In this document: positions 1-11,967 of the stretch, piece by piece | Layout of the letters: every line of letters starts with the position of its first letter | Position numbering within the stretch: position 1 is the stretch's first letter | Assembly (NCBI GenBank): GCA_039000515.1 | Contig: JBCFYV010000012.1 | Location: 8,863,486-8,927,485 of the forward strand | DNA: 64,000 nt | Reading direction: 5' to 3' | Source of the DNA: Timema cristinae | Lineage: Eukaryota > Arthropoda > Insecta > Phasmatodea > Timematidae | Translations under genes and position numbers: made by a program | The notes under the pieces: generated by a model | Databases searched by the model: none | The model's input: only the letters and a program-made list of their open reading frames with translations | Told to the model about the DNA's origin: nothing

Positions 1-339
1 ACCTAACTTAGTTTCTTACAAACAACATTTGAAGGGAAGTATTTTTGATACTGTGTCTCCAAGAACTTCGGATGATCAATTATAATTATTACAATTCAAT
101 CTTTGGGAAGGTAATTTTCACTTATAAAATCATCTGTAGATGTAAACATTTTTTTTAAACTAAACTATTTTTCAACCTATTCTTCTCCATGTTAACTTTT
201 TTGGTAAAACTTTTAATTTATTTTTTAACATAATTATGTTACAATATTTTCCTTCAAGCGACATGTTTTAATAATTGAGTTTTGTGAAAATATTAGATAA
301 ATAACACCGTTTTGAAAGCTATAACCCATGAGTCATTAT

Positions 340-420
340 GAAAATCTTTTCGAAACCCCACATCCTGTTACGCGACCCCATAAAGGGTCGTGACCCACAG
401 TTATAGAAGGCCTGCTTTAG
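340..420. mobile_element. hAT-type terminal fragment
   Basis: The stretch ends with GCGACCCC, a short spacer, GGGTCGTGACCCACAG and then CCTGCTTTAG. This is the layout of many hAT transposon ends (ring of GACCC/GGGTC followed by CCACAG and a TGCTTTAG-like terminus). No matching opposite end or 8-bp target duplication was found, so this is an eroded or truncated copy. Confidence 0.5.
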
Positions 421-810
421 AGTATGAGCTCGCCCGTGACCGGTGGTGTCGTGATGGGGTGTTCCCCCGCAGGGAGGTAAAGAGGGAGCTTAAACCCTGC
501 CCTTCATACGACACCTCAACGAGACAGAGGCGTCGCGATGGAAGGGAACGAAGCGGTCATAAACCACATAACAAATAAACTAACAATTTAGATAACACAT
601 GGACAAGGTCACGTGAGAGAGTGGCCCAACAACACGCACGCTGGAGGAGGGAGCATTCCGTCAACGACCTAAAACAACAGCGACATAGTTAGGGAGAGGA
701 TCGCACTCAAGTCACGCTGACCTGAAAAATAAGGGCCTAGTCAGAGAGAGAGTGATCACTCTTTGTTGTAATCCTTCATCCGTTCTCTGTATCAACACTG
801 ATACGTTAAG
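421..810. other. Unassigned, moderately GC-rich stretch
   Basis: This is somewhat GC-richer than its surroundings and has a 62-codon open frame at 390-578 that starts inside the hAT end. That frame has no recognisable domain and no splice context. I see no gene here. It may be the body of the hAT-type fragment to its left. Confidence 0.3.
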
Positions 811-1194
811 GTGGGGATTTAGGGAACAAGAGAAAAGGCCAATATTTTTGCAGTTTTTATAGCAAAACCATTTTTTTAGCCGATATAAATAAAATAATAT
901 TGCTCTGGTACAAACTTAGAGTTTAATTTTCTCCACATGTTGATATAAAAATGTGTGGAATATCTATCATTAGCATAGCGGCATTATATGAGAAACGTTT
1001 TAAATGAGGATAACCAATTTATGAAATCCTAAGACACTCTTGACAGACATTCAAAAACTGTTTTGATCGCCATGTGAAGAAAATCAAATTCTATGTTTCT
1101 GCAGGAGAATATTATTTAATCTATCTCGACCAAAAAGATGTTTCACCATAGACACTTCAAAAACACTTATCTTTTCTCGCGTTCCCTACAGGGC
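811..1194. mobile_element. TIR element family E, copy 1
   Basis: The left end (GGATTTAGGGAAC then AAGAGAAAAGGCC) is mirrored at the right end by TCTTTTCTCGCGTTCCCTAC, giving imperfect terminal inverted repeats of about 25-50 bp around a noncoding 380-bp body. Related copies lie at 11596-11967 and, more worn, at 32709-33050. All share internal words such as GCCAAAATAAATAAA or its variants near a fixed position. Confidence 0.6.
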
Positions 1195-1571
1195 AAGTCA
1201 TGACTAATATAATCAATGTACGAGGGCGCTCAGAACCTTGCCTTTAGGTCAAACAAGATAATATCTACAGACCACCCTGGCTTCTTCCACACAGCCCAGA
1301 ATAACGCCACAAGACATCCAATATAACCACTATAGCACAACCAACATATCCAACACTGTACAGCCAACATATCCACTACCGTACAATAAACATTTCCAAC
1401 TCTGTACAACTAGCATACACCACCAAACCACCAACATGTTCACCATCGTACAGTCAACATATCAACTAATACAACAAAGCATCCCCATTTCCTAATCACT
1501 GTCAGTCCTTAATCTTATTTTTATATTTATTATTCTATTTTTTACTTTCTCTCTGTCTTACAGGTAGAGAA

Positions 1572-2105
1572 AGTGTTGTGATCGTTAAAAAAATCGAGCT
1601 CGAACTTTTGATGAATCTTGACGTTTAACTCTCCAAATCCAAAAAGTGGTTTTTTAATTTCCGTCTGTATGTCTGTACCGCCAACTAGAGCCTAAACTAT
1701 TTAACCGATTGGGCTAAAACTTGGTATCTAGGGTTTTCATAGGGTTAGCCTGAGTGATTTTTGGAATTGGATATCTAACCCTAAAATTAAGGGTAGTTTA
1801 CTGAAGGGCAAAAAAAAAAAAGACGATTTTCTCAAAATCGGCTTTAACGATTTTGATTATATTTTATTTCAAAATATTTATAAATATTCTAAACAAAATG
1901 GCTACTCTAAATATTATGTAAAAATGGCTTTAAGGGCTCCGGTCTGATGCGTAAATTATAATTTTTTATCATATCTCTGAAACTATTTGAGATATGATAT
2001 TACTTATCATTACAAATATGTAGCTCTATTTATAATACAAATATTTTATTCGAAGCATATTTTTATAAAACCAATAAATTTCAAGCTATACATAAATATT
2101 TATAT
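1572..2105 (+). repeat. Dispersed repeat family D, partial copy
   Basis: This shares order and wording with 2402-3362: a (T)GATCGTAAAAAAATC start, a CTGTNTGTCTGT tract, an AAATCG/CTCTAACGATTTTGAT block and a TATTTGAGATA...CTTATCATT block. It breaks off where the SINE at 2120 begins. It is noncoding and its class is unknown. Confidence 0.55.
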
Positions 2106-2119
2106 TTTTAAATTTTAAA

Positions 2120-2380
2120 CCCGCCTCGGTGGCGTAGTTGGCTAACGTGCTTGTCGTGTTGAGCTCGACTGCTGAGGACGGGGAGATCGAGGTTCGAATC
2201 TCGGTAGGATGAACTAGGGGAGGTTTTTCCTAAATGGTTTTCCACTATCCCTCCACGCAAATGCGGGTTCACTTCCTCTAATTCAACCCTCCTAATTCCT
2301 AATCCATTAGCGTAGTTAGTACTTAAAGCGCATAACCCGAACGGGTAGTAAGACGCGGTGAAAATATTATTATTATTTTA
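2120..2380 (+). mobile_element. tRNA-derived SINE, best-preserved copy
   Basis: The head is tRNA-like, with a polymerase III A box (GGCGTAGTTGGCTAACG) and a B box (GGTTCGAATCTC). The body reads through ACGCAAATGCGGGTTCACTTCCTCT and GCATAACCCGAACGGGTAGT to GACGCGGTG, then an (ATT)n tail. AT-rich flanks resembling TTTTAAATTTTAA on both sides may be a worn target duplication. It serves as the reference for the other copies listed here. Confidence 0.85.
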
Positions 2381-2401
2381 ATTTTAATAACATAAAAGGT
2401 A

Positions 2402-3362
2402 AAGTATTGCGACCGTAAAAAAATCTAACCTGGAATGTTGATTGACCCTAAAAAGTGATCTTTGCAATACCATATTTTTGTGTGTCTGTTTAAACTTAAA
2501 ATTAAGAGTATTTTAATAAAGGGTGAAAAGAGAAAAAAAATTATTTTTTTAAAATTGACTCTAACGATTTTGATTAAAATTTGTGTCTAGGTGTTGATTA
2601 AGATTACAAATAAACTCACTATTTTCACTTTCCCTTGAAAATGAATTTTAGGGTACTTTATAGAAGCTGAAATTTTCGTACCTCCGCAATTATTTGAGAT
2701 AATAAATAACTTATCATTGCAAAATTGTATTACTGTTAAAAATAAAAAAAATTATATGAAATATATTTTTATAAAATCAACAGTTTCTGATATATTGGCA
2801 AATATATTAATACAATTTTGTGAGCTTTAGTTGTAAAGAGTACTTAAGTTTTAACACAGTAATTCTCCAATGCCATAGAGTAATTAAATATAAGTCTCTA
2901 AAAGCTTATGTTGTTTCTCCTTAAACCTCTTAGGAGAAATGTTTGTACAACAATGATATATATCCATTTTAGACTCAATGGTCAATATTAACATTTTTTA
3001 TTGGTCAAAATTTTTAAATGAGGAATTTAACAGCAATGCGATGACATGAAGATGTGCAACACCTAATAAAATGTCGAGGATTTTAACTGGAAAGTTGAAA
3101 TTTTAATACGAAATGTTGACCCTCGTGGACCTAATATTGATATTTTTTATCGGTTCAAACATACAAATCAGGACATTAATTCTTTAAAAATAAAATTATA
3201 AAATTTAAAACCAGGACTCAAAAATTTTTACAAAAATATAATGCAATTTATGCTTGGGTATGTTATTTCGTTTTACGTATTACGAGTTTTGATTAAATAT
3301 GTCCATTTTTAAACAATAGAGTGAGAAAGTCCGTGCAGATTTCCGTACCATTTATTATTTGT
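2402..3362 (+). repeat. Dispersed repeat family D, near-full copy
   Basis: About 960 bp of AT-rich noncoding repeat, matched in reverse orientation at 41631-42603 along its whole length. Shared blocks include GTCTGTTTAAACTTAAAATTAAGAG, TTGATTAAGATTA, ACTTATCATTGCAAAATTGTA and AGTCCGTGCAGA/TCCGCACGGACT. No open frame or TIR was recognised. Confidence 0.7.
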
Positions 3363-3401
3363 AATAATATTGTATTTCAATGAATATTTAATCTTATCTG
3401 G

Positions 3402-3470
3402 TTTTAAGAAGTCATGTTTATTCTGAGACATGGTGAACCCATGTCTCAGAATAAACATGACTTCTTAAAA
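3402..3470. repeat. Perfect 32-bp-arm palindrome
   Basis: The arm at 3402-3433 (TTTTAAGAAGTCATG...) is the exact reverse complement of 3439-3470, with a 5-nt loop TGAAC. I found no mismatch over 32 bp. It lies just beyond the end of repeat family D. Confidence 0.95.
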
Positions 3471-4400
3471 TGAGTTATATTCGTATCGGAGCGATGTTTT
3501 AGCTACAAGGAATAGCGCTAAGAGGTTGTAAGAACTGTCCCCACCATAAAGATTATTGAACGCTATAAAAATACATTCATTAATTCACTTTCCCATCGTT
3601 TTTATCGTGAAGCCTTACAACAATCGTGTTTTATTCATTTCCCGTCTCAAAAGGGTCTTCAGGTTAGACGAGTTTATTCGCTTCCTACTTAGATAGCGGC
3701 AAATCACGCTACAGCTCCTGAACCGATAGCGTCCACCTTGCACGGCACGGAGGTTTGTACATCAGCATCTAGCACGCAAGTTCTCCTTGGCGGTTGAATA
3801 CACAAGACTGTGTCAAGGTAACTTCACTCTATCAACCTAGGGTTTGGGGGAGGGGGGTATGAGAGATCTACTGTCACCGCTACTCTACATCCCCGACCGG
3901 GTTGTTATTCGGTGTGTAGTACACACTAGTACCAACATACTGACAAATTGTAATGGACACTTTTTTTAAAAATGTAGGTCGGATAAAAAGGAACGCACGT
4001 CAAGGCCAGCATCTTTGCAATTAATGAAACCCTTTTGAGAAAAATAAATAAAATTTAACTTCAGTTGGTACGCTTAGTTTAATTGTATACATGTATTAGG
4101 GGCATACCTAGAGGTTGGCGAAACCAGTCCCCACTGGGGGTGCAGGCCAGGGAGTGCAGCAAAAAATCACCCCCAGGAATTCTCTCCAGTTGTATGTGTA
4201 AGGTTGTGAGCTTTAACAAGTTCTGGGAGCTGAATGATTGGAGAAATCGCAAGGTTGTATGAGGGTAGTTTGTTGGAGACTATGGAGTGTGACATATCAG
4301 TTCTTGTCCTTCTCGCTCCGCGGCACAGAGGAGTGGGTTTCGCCCTTTCCTCTCGTCTCGTCTCACTCTGGATGGTTAGAGTAGTTGGGCCACGTATAAA
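3471..4400. other. Unassigned stretch with short open segments
   Basis: A GC-richer patch at about 3680-3800 has an open segment but no convincing donor or acceptor pair. The words GGGGCATACCTAGAGG and GGGGGTGCAGGCC near 4110-4150 resemble the worn ends of a hAT-like element. No gene is supported. Confidence 0.3.
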
Positions 4401-4409
4401 GTAGGTAAC

Positions 4410-4560
4410 ACGCCGTGGTATAAAAACAACGCTCGGACAGCTATCTGTTAGTCACTCTTCAATCAATCATTCATGCAGCGCGTGAGTTTGGCCCTACCGT
4501 CAGTTTAGTGTTCAGGGTTGGTCCGTGTATAAAGTGTAATAAAACAGTATAAGACAACAG
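4410..4560 (+). promoter_or_regulatory. TATA plus initiator-like promoter
   Basis: TATAAAAA at 4419 is followed about 30 bp downstream by GTTAGTCACTC, the spacing of a TATA box and an arthropod initiator. An AATAAA lies about 90 bp further on (near 4540). Promoter followed soon by a polyadenylation signal is the layout of an LTR, so this could be part of a solo LTR. LTR edges and target duplication were not found. Confidence 0.3.
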
Positions 4561-4569
4561 GGACCTAAA

Positions 4570-5540
4570 AACCATCTGTAGCAAGTCTAGAAAGCTGAAG
4601 AGAAGACAAAGAAAAATTTACCGCATCTTTACCTGGAAAGGTCAGCGATTGTCTGTACCAAACAGAGAGGAAAACAAAAACCTTGGAGAGGAATTTGAAA
4701 GAAAAAAATATTCAAGAGGCTATAATATAGATCTCATTCGACGTCAAGAGAAGCGGGCAACTGTCTGAGCCATGAAGCTGATGGTAATTTTGACGTGAAT
4801 ACGTCTTTAAATTTGCTACCATACGGGGGCAATCCAAAAAACCTAATGATAACAAAATCGGGGGATACAGTTTGGCGTTGTAGTTTCGAATCTATCCTCT
4901 ACATCCAAAATTAAATTATACCACTGGATAGCTAAAGGATCAAAGAATGCATTACGATACGCGAGAACAGTGACGCATCGCGCGCGGTGGAGGGGGAAGC
5001 GCCGCCATTTTGAGGTTATTTTGCTGCGTATCGAGATTTGCAATTAGTATAACTTTTGACTCGGAGAAGCTACGATGTTTGTTTAAGTTTTAATCGTCAG
5101 CTGTCGTCAAAATCTATCGATTGTATATAAAACATTAGTTTAAAGTAGTGAAGTAAATATAATAAGGTGTTAGAATAAAAAAATATTATCAAAACTATAT
5201 CATGTACAACTCACTACCTAATTAAAATCTCGAAATTTATTTTCCCACTTAAAACGTATTTTTAGTTATATGTCATATACATGTTAAATTATATAAAAAA
5301 ATTATAATATATTTATAAAAAGAGGACATGGGAGAAATTCAACTCATGTCCATGATTATGTTGTTGTTCAACATATCATTTAATGATAAAAGTCACATAT
5401 CTCTAAATAAACATTAATTTATATACATAATGTAAAAACCCCTAGTAATAAAGTTTTTTTAATCTGAATAAAATATGTACAAAATTTTACAAAATCTTTT
5501 TGATCTGAATAAAATATACCTCAAATGTTATAAAAAAAAT
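4570..5540. other. AT-rich stretch without a recognised gene
   Basis: Mostly AT-rich sequence. A small CpG-bearing patch at about 4960-5030 carries a 66-codon minus-strand open frame with no recognised domain. I see no gene, RNA or defined repeat. Confidence 0.3.
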
Positions 5541-5544
5541 GGTG

Positions 5545-6553
5545 TGTGTACTTATGTACGCGCGTGAGAAGTTATACTTCTTTGGCATCATTAATAATAA
5601 ATATTTAAAATTGAAAATTAATAATTTAATAATATATATATTTATTAAAAATAAAATTTAGAAAATAATAAATATATATGACATAATTTGTACTAAATAT
5701 TATAAGATTCTTAATTTTAAATATTTATTGATTATTTAATATTTTAAAAGTAAATGAATAAATTTAATAATAAATTCAAAAATTGAATTTAAGTTTATTC
5801 ATTTTTTCATTTTTTAAATATTTATTTTTTCTTAATTTAATATTTACTTTTCATTTTTATCAAAAAGTCTTCATTAAATTTGTTCATTTATTTTTATAAA
5901 TATTTATTATTTATTCAATTTAATAATAAATATTAAAAATTAATGTTTTAATTGATGTTCGATTTAAATTTTTATCACAAATTTTTTATTAAATGTTTTA
6001 TTAATTTTATTTCTTTTATTTGTAAATATTAAATAACCAATAATAAATCTCTAACAATAATAATTTAATAATATTTAGTATTAATTATGTTAAATAATAA
6101 TATTTTAATTTATATCAATAAATAATACATACGAATAGTTAACCTCAATTATATTGGAGCACTTGAAAAAGTGTATAAGCACAATTTTTTTCACTAATAT
6201 TTACGAATAGTAAATAATATTAATCAAAATATTCAATTTAAATCACTACTGAATATAATTTATTAGCACATATATAATTCGCACTTGTATGAAACTAAAA
6301 CACGTGTTGTGAATGTAGAAACTAGAAACATGTGGATAAATATTATATATATATGAAAACAGTGATCAGAGGCGACGAGCGTACCACATGCCGAAACAGA
6401 GGTTCTATTTCTATTTTGTTGGTAGCTTTTTTTTTTTTCGAGACTTAATGAGCGCTTTAGCTTCAACCTGTTACTTTTGTGTTACAGTGATGCGCGGCAT
6501 CTTAAAATTTCACTCTCATCATTTTTTCATAACGCGCCTAAAGAAGTATAAAT
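5545..6553. mobile_element. TIR element family B, copy 1
   Basis: The left end has GCGCGTGAGAAGTTATACTTC and the right end has ACGCGCCTAAAGAAGTATAA, giving imperfect inverted termini. The body is extremely AT-rich. From about 6090 to 6550 it matches the family-B copy at 60371-61006 almost word for word, including the block with GATCAGAGGCGACGAGCG. No transposase is visible, so this is non-autonomous. Confidence 0.6.
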
Positions 6554-7639
6554 TGTTAATTTAATTTCTACCATTATTATTCCTAATCCTTCTTTAAGGA
6601 GTGATTGTTATATATAGTATTTTATATTTTCGCAGTAAATATTTTTGGAGAGTAGGAGAGAAAAAATATAAAATTAAATAAATATTTTTAAATTCTTATG
6701 TTCTTTGTAATATACAATCATGAATAGACCTCTAAAAGAGTAAACTCGTTAAACATCTATACAATATGACTATTCAAAATATTTAGGGAAAATATTACAT
6801 GGTTTTACATATCATACAAGAGTTTACTAGGATTTCTATAACTATGTAAATATTCCTATATTTATAAACTATGAATATTTAAAAAAAACTTACTTACACA
6901 ATACATTTAATTTTTACTTCTAGTTCAAGATAACTTTAGCGAGAGAACATGGACCCTGTGAACCAATACGATTATTGTATTGTTTTCAATATTACCAACA
7001 TTTATTCTCATACTAGCATAGGTACCCGGCTTTTCTTGGGGTAACCACGCAATTTATGGTGTTACCTTGAAAAACACTTTTATTTGCTTAAAACAGTTAG
7101 AAAATGTAATAAATTAATTCTCCCAACCCGATTTTTAATGAATTTTAAGAAATTTAGTTAAAAATTTAAAATTCCTGCTTCGAGATGCACATGTTTGTCC
7201 ACAGGGTTACATATTTTAAATTTTCAGAATTCTGATTGAGGTAGGCAATGCTCATGAGTCATGAGAGACACACAAACTAACTATTATTTTTATTAACATA
7301 AATATTTTGTGGATTACGGATTAATAATGGCTATTATTTATTTTTAAATTTACTTAAATTATTGGTTTAAAATAGCTTTACAAATTAATGAAAAATATGT
7401 AACCATTGTGCGTTTTCCAGCATCTACTCTGTGTTAAACGCCTGCAATCGTCAAAGCGATGATGTGCCAAACAGATATGACGTAAGAGTTGATAGTGATA
7501 ATCATCTCACGGCGTTACTCCTTGGAAATATTGACCACGCTCGTGTTTGTAATAATGCCTCCTTCCGTTTAAAACCCCCTTAGAGTAAATATCATATATG
7601 AGCGTAACTTTAACAGGTAAAATGACGTGCTGATGTATA

Positions 7640-8198
7640 CAGAATGTTTGGAAATTCATAGTCCAAACTGCATATATATTTTGTTTGAACCAAAAGCCAT
7701 ACAAAATTCCCGTACACCGACATCAGGCAAACTATGATAATACCATTAAATTGTATTCGAAGTTTTGGTGTACAGCACCGGAAGAGCAAAGCTGTTTAAG
7801 CATGCGTGTACAACAGGTTGCATAGGAGTTAGCCACGTAGCACTACACATGTAATAATGGTAAGCACTTTATATTATGTAGGACCGTTAATGATGACCCT
7901 TAGAATGTATTCGCATTTCTATATGGACTGATGTGTTGTTTACTATTAATTGTAGTATGTTCTTCTGCCATGCTCCAAGATGTCTGGGTGTGTAGTGCCT
8001 CACAACTAACTCCTATGCAACCTGTTGTACACACATGCTTGAACAGCTTTGCTATCTCGGCGCTGTATGATGAAACTTTGGACACTATTTAATGGTATTA
8101 TCATAGTTTTCCAGATGTAAGTGTACAGGGATATTGTATTACCTTTGGTTCAAACAAGCTATATGTGCAGTTTGGGCTATGAGTTACCAAACACTCTG
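7640..8198. mobile_element. Foldback MITE family A, copy 1
   Basis: The left half from CAGAATGTTTGG is mirrored by the right half ending CCAAACACTCTG, with about 210 bp of imperfect inverted repeat. Shared blocks include AATACCATTAAAT, GAGCAAAGCTGTTTAAGCATG or its variant, and CAACAGGTTGCATAGGAGTTAG. TA flanks both ends, the target duplication of Tc1/mariner-like elements. It is noncoding. A second copy is at 60282-61485. Confidence 0.75.
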
Positions 8199-8199
8199 T

Positions 8200-9750
8200 A
8201 TAGTGAGATCTACGCTTTGAGATCATATGACAACCAAAGTGGACTACAAGTTATTAAAATCATTTTCATATATTTTAAGTCAGTTTACATGATCTTAAGC
8301 TGCAACTTTTGATTGATAATAGACCTATTAAATAAATCTACTAACACCCCCTCCGGCTAACACATGGCTTAAATATCAATATAATTTGATCTGGTTTGCC
8401 AGTTGTATAATCCAGATAGAGTGTATTGATGTGTTTTTTTAATGGTTTCACAATTTATCACCACGCAATTTCGGGAACATTTATCTCAATTCTACCTTCC
8501 TAACACACACTTGCGTAGTCTTTCTTCAAAAACCGCTATGCCTAGTTATATCAAAATTATTACTTCTTAGTTAAGTATTGAAGTACAACGTTGGGAAGAG
8601 TTATCAAAACCAACCATACCTTAAAAATAATTATTTTTAAAAAACACCTAAATATTGTATTCACTATCTTCTTATACTTCCCGCTTCAACTCCACCCCCC
8701 CCCCTCCCAAATAAATTAATAACCTTATTGTTGATGTTTATTAAAAACGATGGATGACTCCTTATTTAATTCAATTCTTAATTAAGTACAAGTCAACATG
8801 TGAACAACTATTATGACGAAAATGAGCAAGCAAGTATATATCATGAAAACTTTTACTAGATTTGGTAATAGTGCAGGTAATAGTTTTCAGCGATGTTTCG
8901 GGGCAGACACATATGCAAAATATATACAAGAAGATGTACGGTAAAGTGATCTTTCATCTTTAAAGCATAAGTCAAACGAAATATATTTATTTTGAAATTT
9001 AGTTTGAGGGAAATGATTTGGTTAAATGTATTTTAGATACACTGTATATTCATAGTTTCGCAAATATACCAAACTCTTATTTTAAAAACATATAAATTAA
9101 AATTTAATTTACTGACAGCATAACGAGGCTCAATTTTAACTAGGTCATTTAGAATTTCGTTTGTATGTCTGTCAGCCTGTTTGTTCCGCGATAACTTCCA
9201 AATTCTTAAACCAATTTTATCGAAATTTGTCAGGGCCATTCTTTGAACCTAAGCTAAACAACATATGTAGATGATAGGTCCTAAATACTTTTTCAATCTG
9301 GCCGTACGTTTTAATAAAGGTATTTTTACTTAATAGCTTATATCAAGTGATTTTAATTTGAAATTCTAAACACTTGATCGAGTACCTAGGTCATATTTTT
9401 ATAAATGTGTTCATATATTGTAAGACTTAAGTCTTAAGCCAGGTGAAGAGCAGTTATTATTTATGAATACAATGTAATATTGAATATGGTATTAATTTGT
9501 TTTGATACAATGTCTGGGTGCACTTTTGGTTCATACATTTGTGTGCTTTTGATATGAGGGTTAGCCTTCTTCTGCGCTTTAATATTCTCTGTACTATTGT
9601 ACAACATGTAGGTAGTGACATCATAAGGAAAACATTGTTTTTTTAATCCACCTCTTAATTCTCGTCCGGGCTACATGCATATAAGTACGATAGTAGGCTA
9701 TATATGAGGAAGGTATAACTTAAATCAAATGTCAACGCCTTTGCTTTGAG
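8200..9750. other. Intergenic stretch with an eroded SINE fragment
   Basis: The stretch 8400-8560 retains SINE body words (AATGGTTT, CACCACGCAATTTCGGG, CATTTATCTC) on the plus strand but is badly worn. A short block at 9140-9240 resembles the GTATGTCTGT... segment of repeat family D. Nothing coding is supported. Confidence 0.35.
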
Positions 9751-9787
9751 GAATAGTGGGAAACCGTTTAGAAAAAATCAACCTCCT

Positions 9788-9793
<6 letters not shown>

Positions 9794-9828
<35 letters not shown>

Positions 9829-9937
9829 GCACCGCGTCTTACTACCCGTTCGGGTTATACGCTTTAAGTATTAATTACTCTAATGGATCAGGAATTGGGA
9901 AGGTTGAATTAGAGGAAGTGAACCCGCATTAGCGTGG
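9794..9937 (-). mobile_element. Young 5'-truncated SINE with 14-bp target duplication
   Basis: Read on the minus strand this is the 3' part of the SINE family, ending in a long (ATT)n tail at 9794-9826. AACCTCCTTATAAT occurs exactly on both sides, at 9780-9793 and 9938-9951, a classic LINE-machinery target duplication. The flanks (GTGGGAAACCG... and CAACTGGGATTT...) resemble an older reverse-oriented SINE, so this is a SINE inserted in a SINE. Confidence 0.85.
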
Positions 9938-10034
9938 AACCTCCTTATAATCAACTGGGATTTAAACTTTGACCTTACAGTCACCAGCATCTCATTATAA
10001 TACGAGTGTTGTTTCGAACATTCATCCACTGATG

Positions 10035-10130
10035 TGAGTTTTCCCCTAAGTGGTGGGGAAGTGGGGAAACCATTTTTAAAAAACAAGTACCTTCAATACC
10101 TCCAGCTTAGATTAAAACCCCTAACACTAA
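10035..10130 (-). mobile_element. Old SINE fragment
   Basis: GTGGGGAAACCATTTTTAAAAAA followed by CAATACC and an AGATTAAAACCCC tract mirrors the middle-to-B-box part of the SINE on the minus strand. It is short and diverged. Confidence 0.4.
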
Positions 10131-10309
10131 GTTAAAGAAAAAAATCGGAAAAAATAGCCTGGCATTTAATCCATGTATCCACCGATGAGGTTAGGAAAAC
10201 AATTGATTATCCAAAAACCTTTTCCCCTCATTTTCCCAAACATGTTGCACTGCAGGTAGTGGCTACAAAAACAAAACGAATTAACAAGACGAAAAGAGAA
10301 GGAGGGGAA

Positions 10310-10625
10310 GGGGGGGCCTATTAGACGCATGCACACGTACGACGCCAAGACGTTGTTAAACTCGCCCCTGATTGGAACACCACCGCGTGACGTCATTGCT
10401 TGCATGCGAGGCTCTCATAACGGACGTTGAGGTAGCGGCTACGGCCTTATCATTTCCAACATGGCCGGCCGTCTTGACACGGGGGGAGAAAGCTTTTCTT
10501 TGGTCAGTTTCAGGTAGGGTTTAAAAATGGTTCATGTCCTCTTGTTTAAGATTATTGCGGCGAAGGGGTTAGATAATCTCAGAACATGTGCCGTGAAACG
10601 ACCGGGCTACAGCGCATGCGTGCTA
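10310..10625 (+). promoter_or_regulatory. CpG-rich promoter-like block and possible noncoding first exon
   Basis: This block is rich in CpG against an AT-rich background. It contains a palindromic CRE (TGACGTCA, 10388-10395), an ATGGCCGGC element at 10461 resembling a YY1-type start-site motif, and an NRF1-type palindrome GCGCATGCGT (10612-10621). A good splice donor, CAG|GTAGGG, follows 10513. The simplest reading is the promoter and untranslated first exon of the gene whose coding exons begin at 12583. The ATG at 10461 gives an 18-codon frame reaching the donor; if spliced to an acceptor at 12531 it soon meets a stop, so it would be an upstream ORF. No transcript evidence is available. Confidence 0.45.
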
Positions 10626-11595
10626 AGTTAAGAATGAAATATCAACTGTCCGTCTGCAAGGAATATTGATATACACTCTCAACTTGTTTAAGAGAATATT
10701 TACTATCAACTTTACCTAACAAGTTGCACCATCTCTTTTCATAAGCTTTTTGGAATCGAAAACGTGATTGAATTTTCCCCGTTAAAATAAATTATCTAAG
10801 CTAGAGAAAAGTTGTAATAATCTTTATTACTCAATATTGAATCCATACTATTGTTATTATAAGTTACAATCTGATTTTCATAGGAAAATTCTTATCTGAC
10901 AGCTAAAAAAGCTGCTAGGCTTACTTTCACGTATGCATACATTAAGTCAAGTGATCTTAAACTGTAAATTTTGATAGGTATTATCAGAATCTATCAAATA
11001 ATACTAATAAAATAGTAAAATACTATCAATTTAGGCAGAAAATCTATGATTAATATTGTCTAAGATGCTTTTTCTGTGAAAATTGACCTTATATGAGATT
11101 GTGGCCATTTGATATGGCAACAAAGTCTCATTTCATCTATGGATGTATGTTTGGTACATTTTGAACTAAATGGTGGCTGTGAACCAAACTTTGTACAAAA
11201 ATATAGTCCAAGCCCCACCCCTGCCCTTTCCACGGACATACCCTATGTATATTTTGTATCGTCCTACTGGCTGCTCGTGTTCAAATAGTTTCCAAATATT
11301 TCCAATATATTTTGGTTCTCAAAAGTAAACATCAAACGTTAAAAGGAATTTAAGTTTTTGATTGTAAGTACTGGGACAAGATTGTAGGAATAATATGCCT
11401 AATGTACACAAAATAGTAAAAAAAAAAAAGTATCATTCAATAGTTAATGTGTATTCATAGTTCACAATGACTAAACAACTTTTTTCTATTTGTATTTGTA
11501 AGAAGCAATGCAGAACATATACCACAGCCCTGTTACACCATATGGATTGATCGCCTTTTAGAAGATACTATCAGAGCATTTAACAAACAAATTAA

Positions 11596-11967
11596 GGGGA
11601 GATGTAGGGATTGCGAGGAAAGGTAAGTGCAGTTTTATGACAAAACTGTTTTTGGCCAAAATAAATAAAATATTGCTCCAATACAAACATATAATTTAAT
11701 TTTATTTAAATAGTGATCTTAACAGTTGTTTAATATTTGTCAAGAATGTCCTGGAATTTGATGACAACTTTTGTCTTCATTTAAAAAGTTTGCCATCTAG
11801 TTTCGCTCTGCTCATGATGGAAATTCAGGAACTGTTTATGTCAACATGTGAAGAAAATTAAACTTAATGTTTGAACCGGAGCAATATTCGATTTATTTTA
11901 GCCAAAAAAATGTTTAACCATAAAAATTACAAAAACATCGGCCTTTTCTCCCGTCCCCTTCAATCCC
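11596..11967. mobile_element. TIR element family E, copy 2
   Basis: The left end GATGTAGGGATTGCGAGGAAAGG is mirrored by CCTTTTCTCCCGTCCCCTTCAATC at the right end. The body carries GGCCAAAATAAATAAAATATTGCTCC, as in the copy at 811-1194. Noncoding. Confidence 0.6.
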
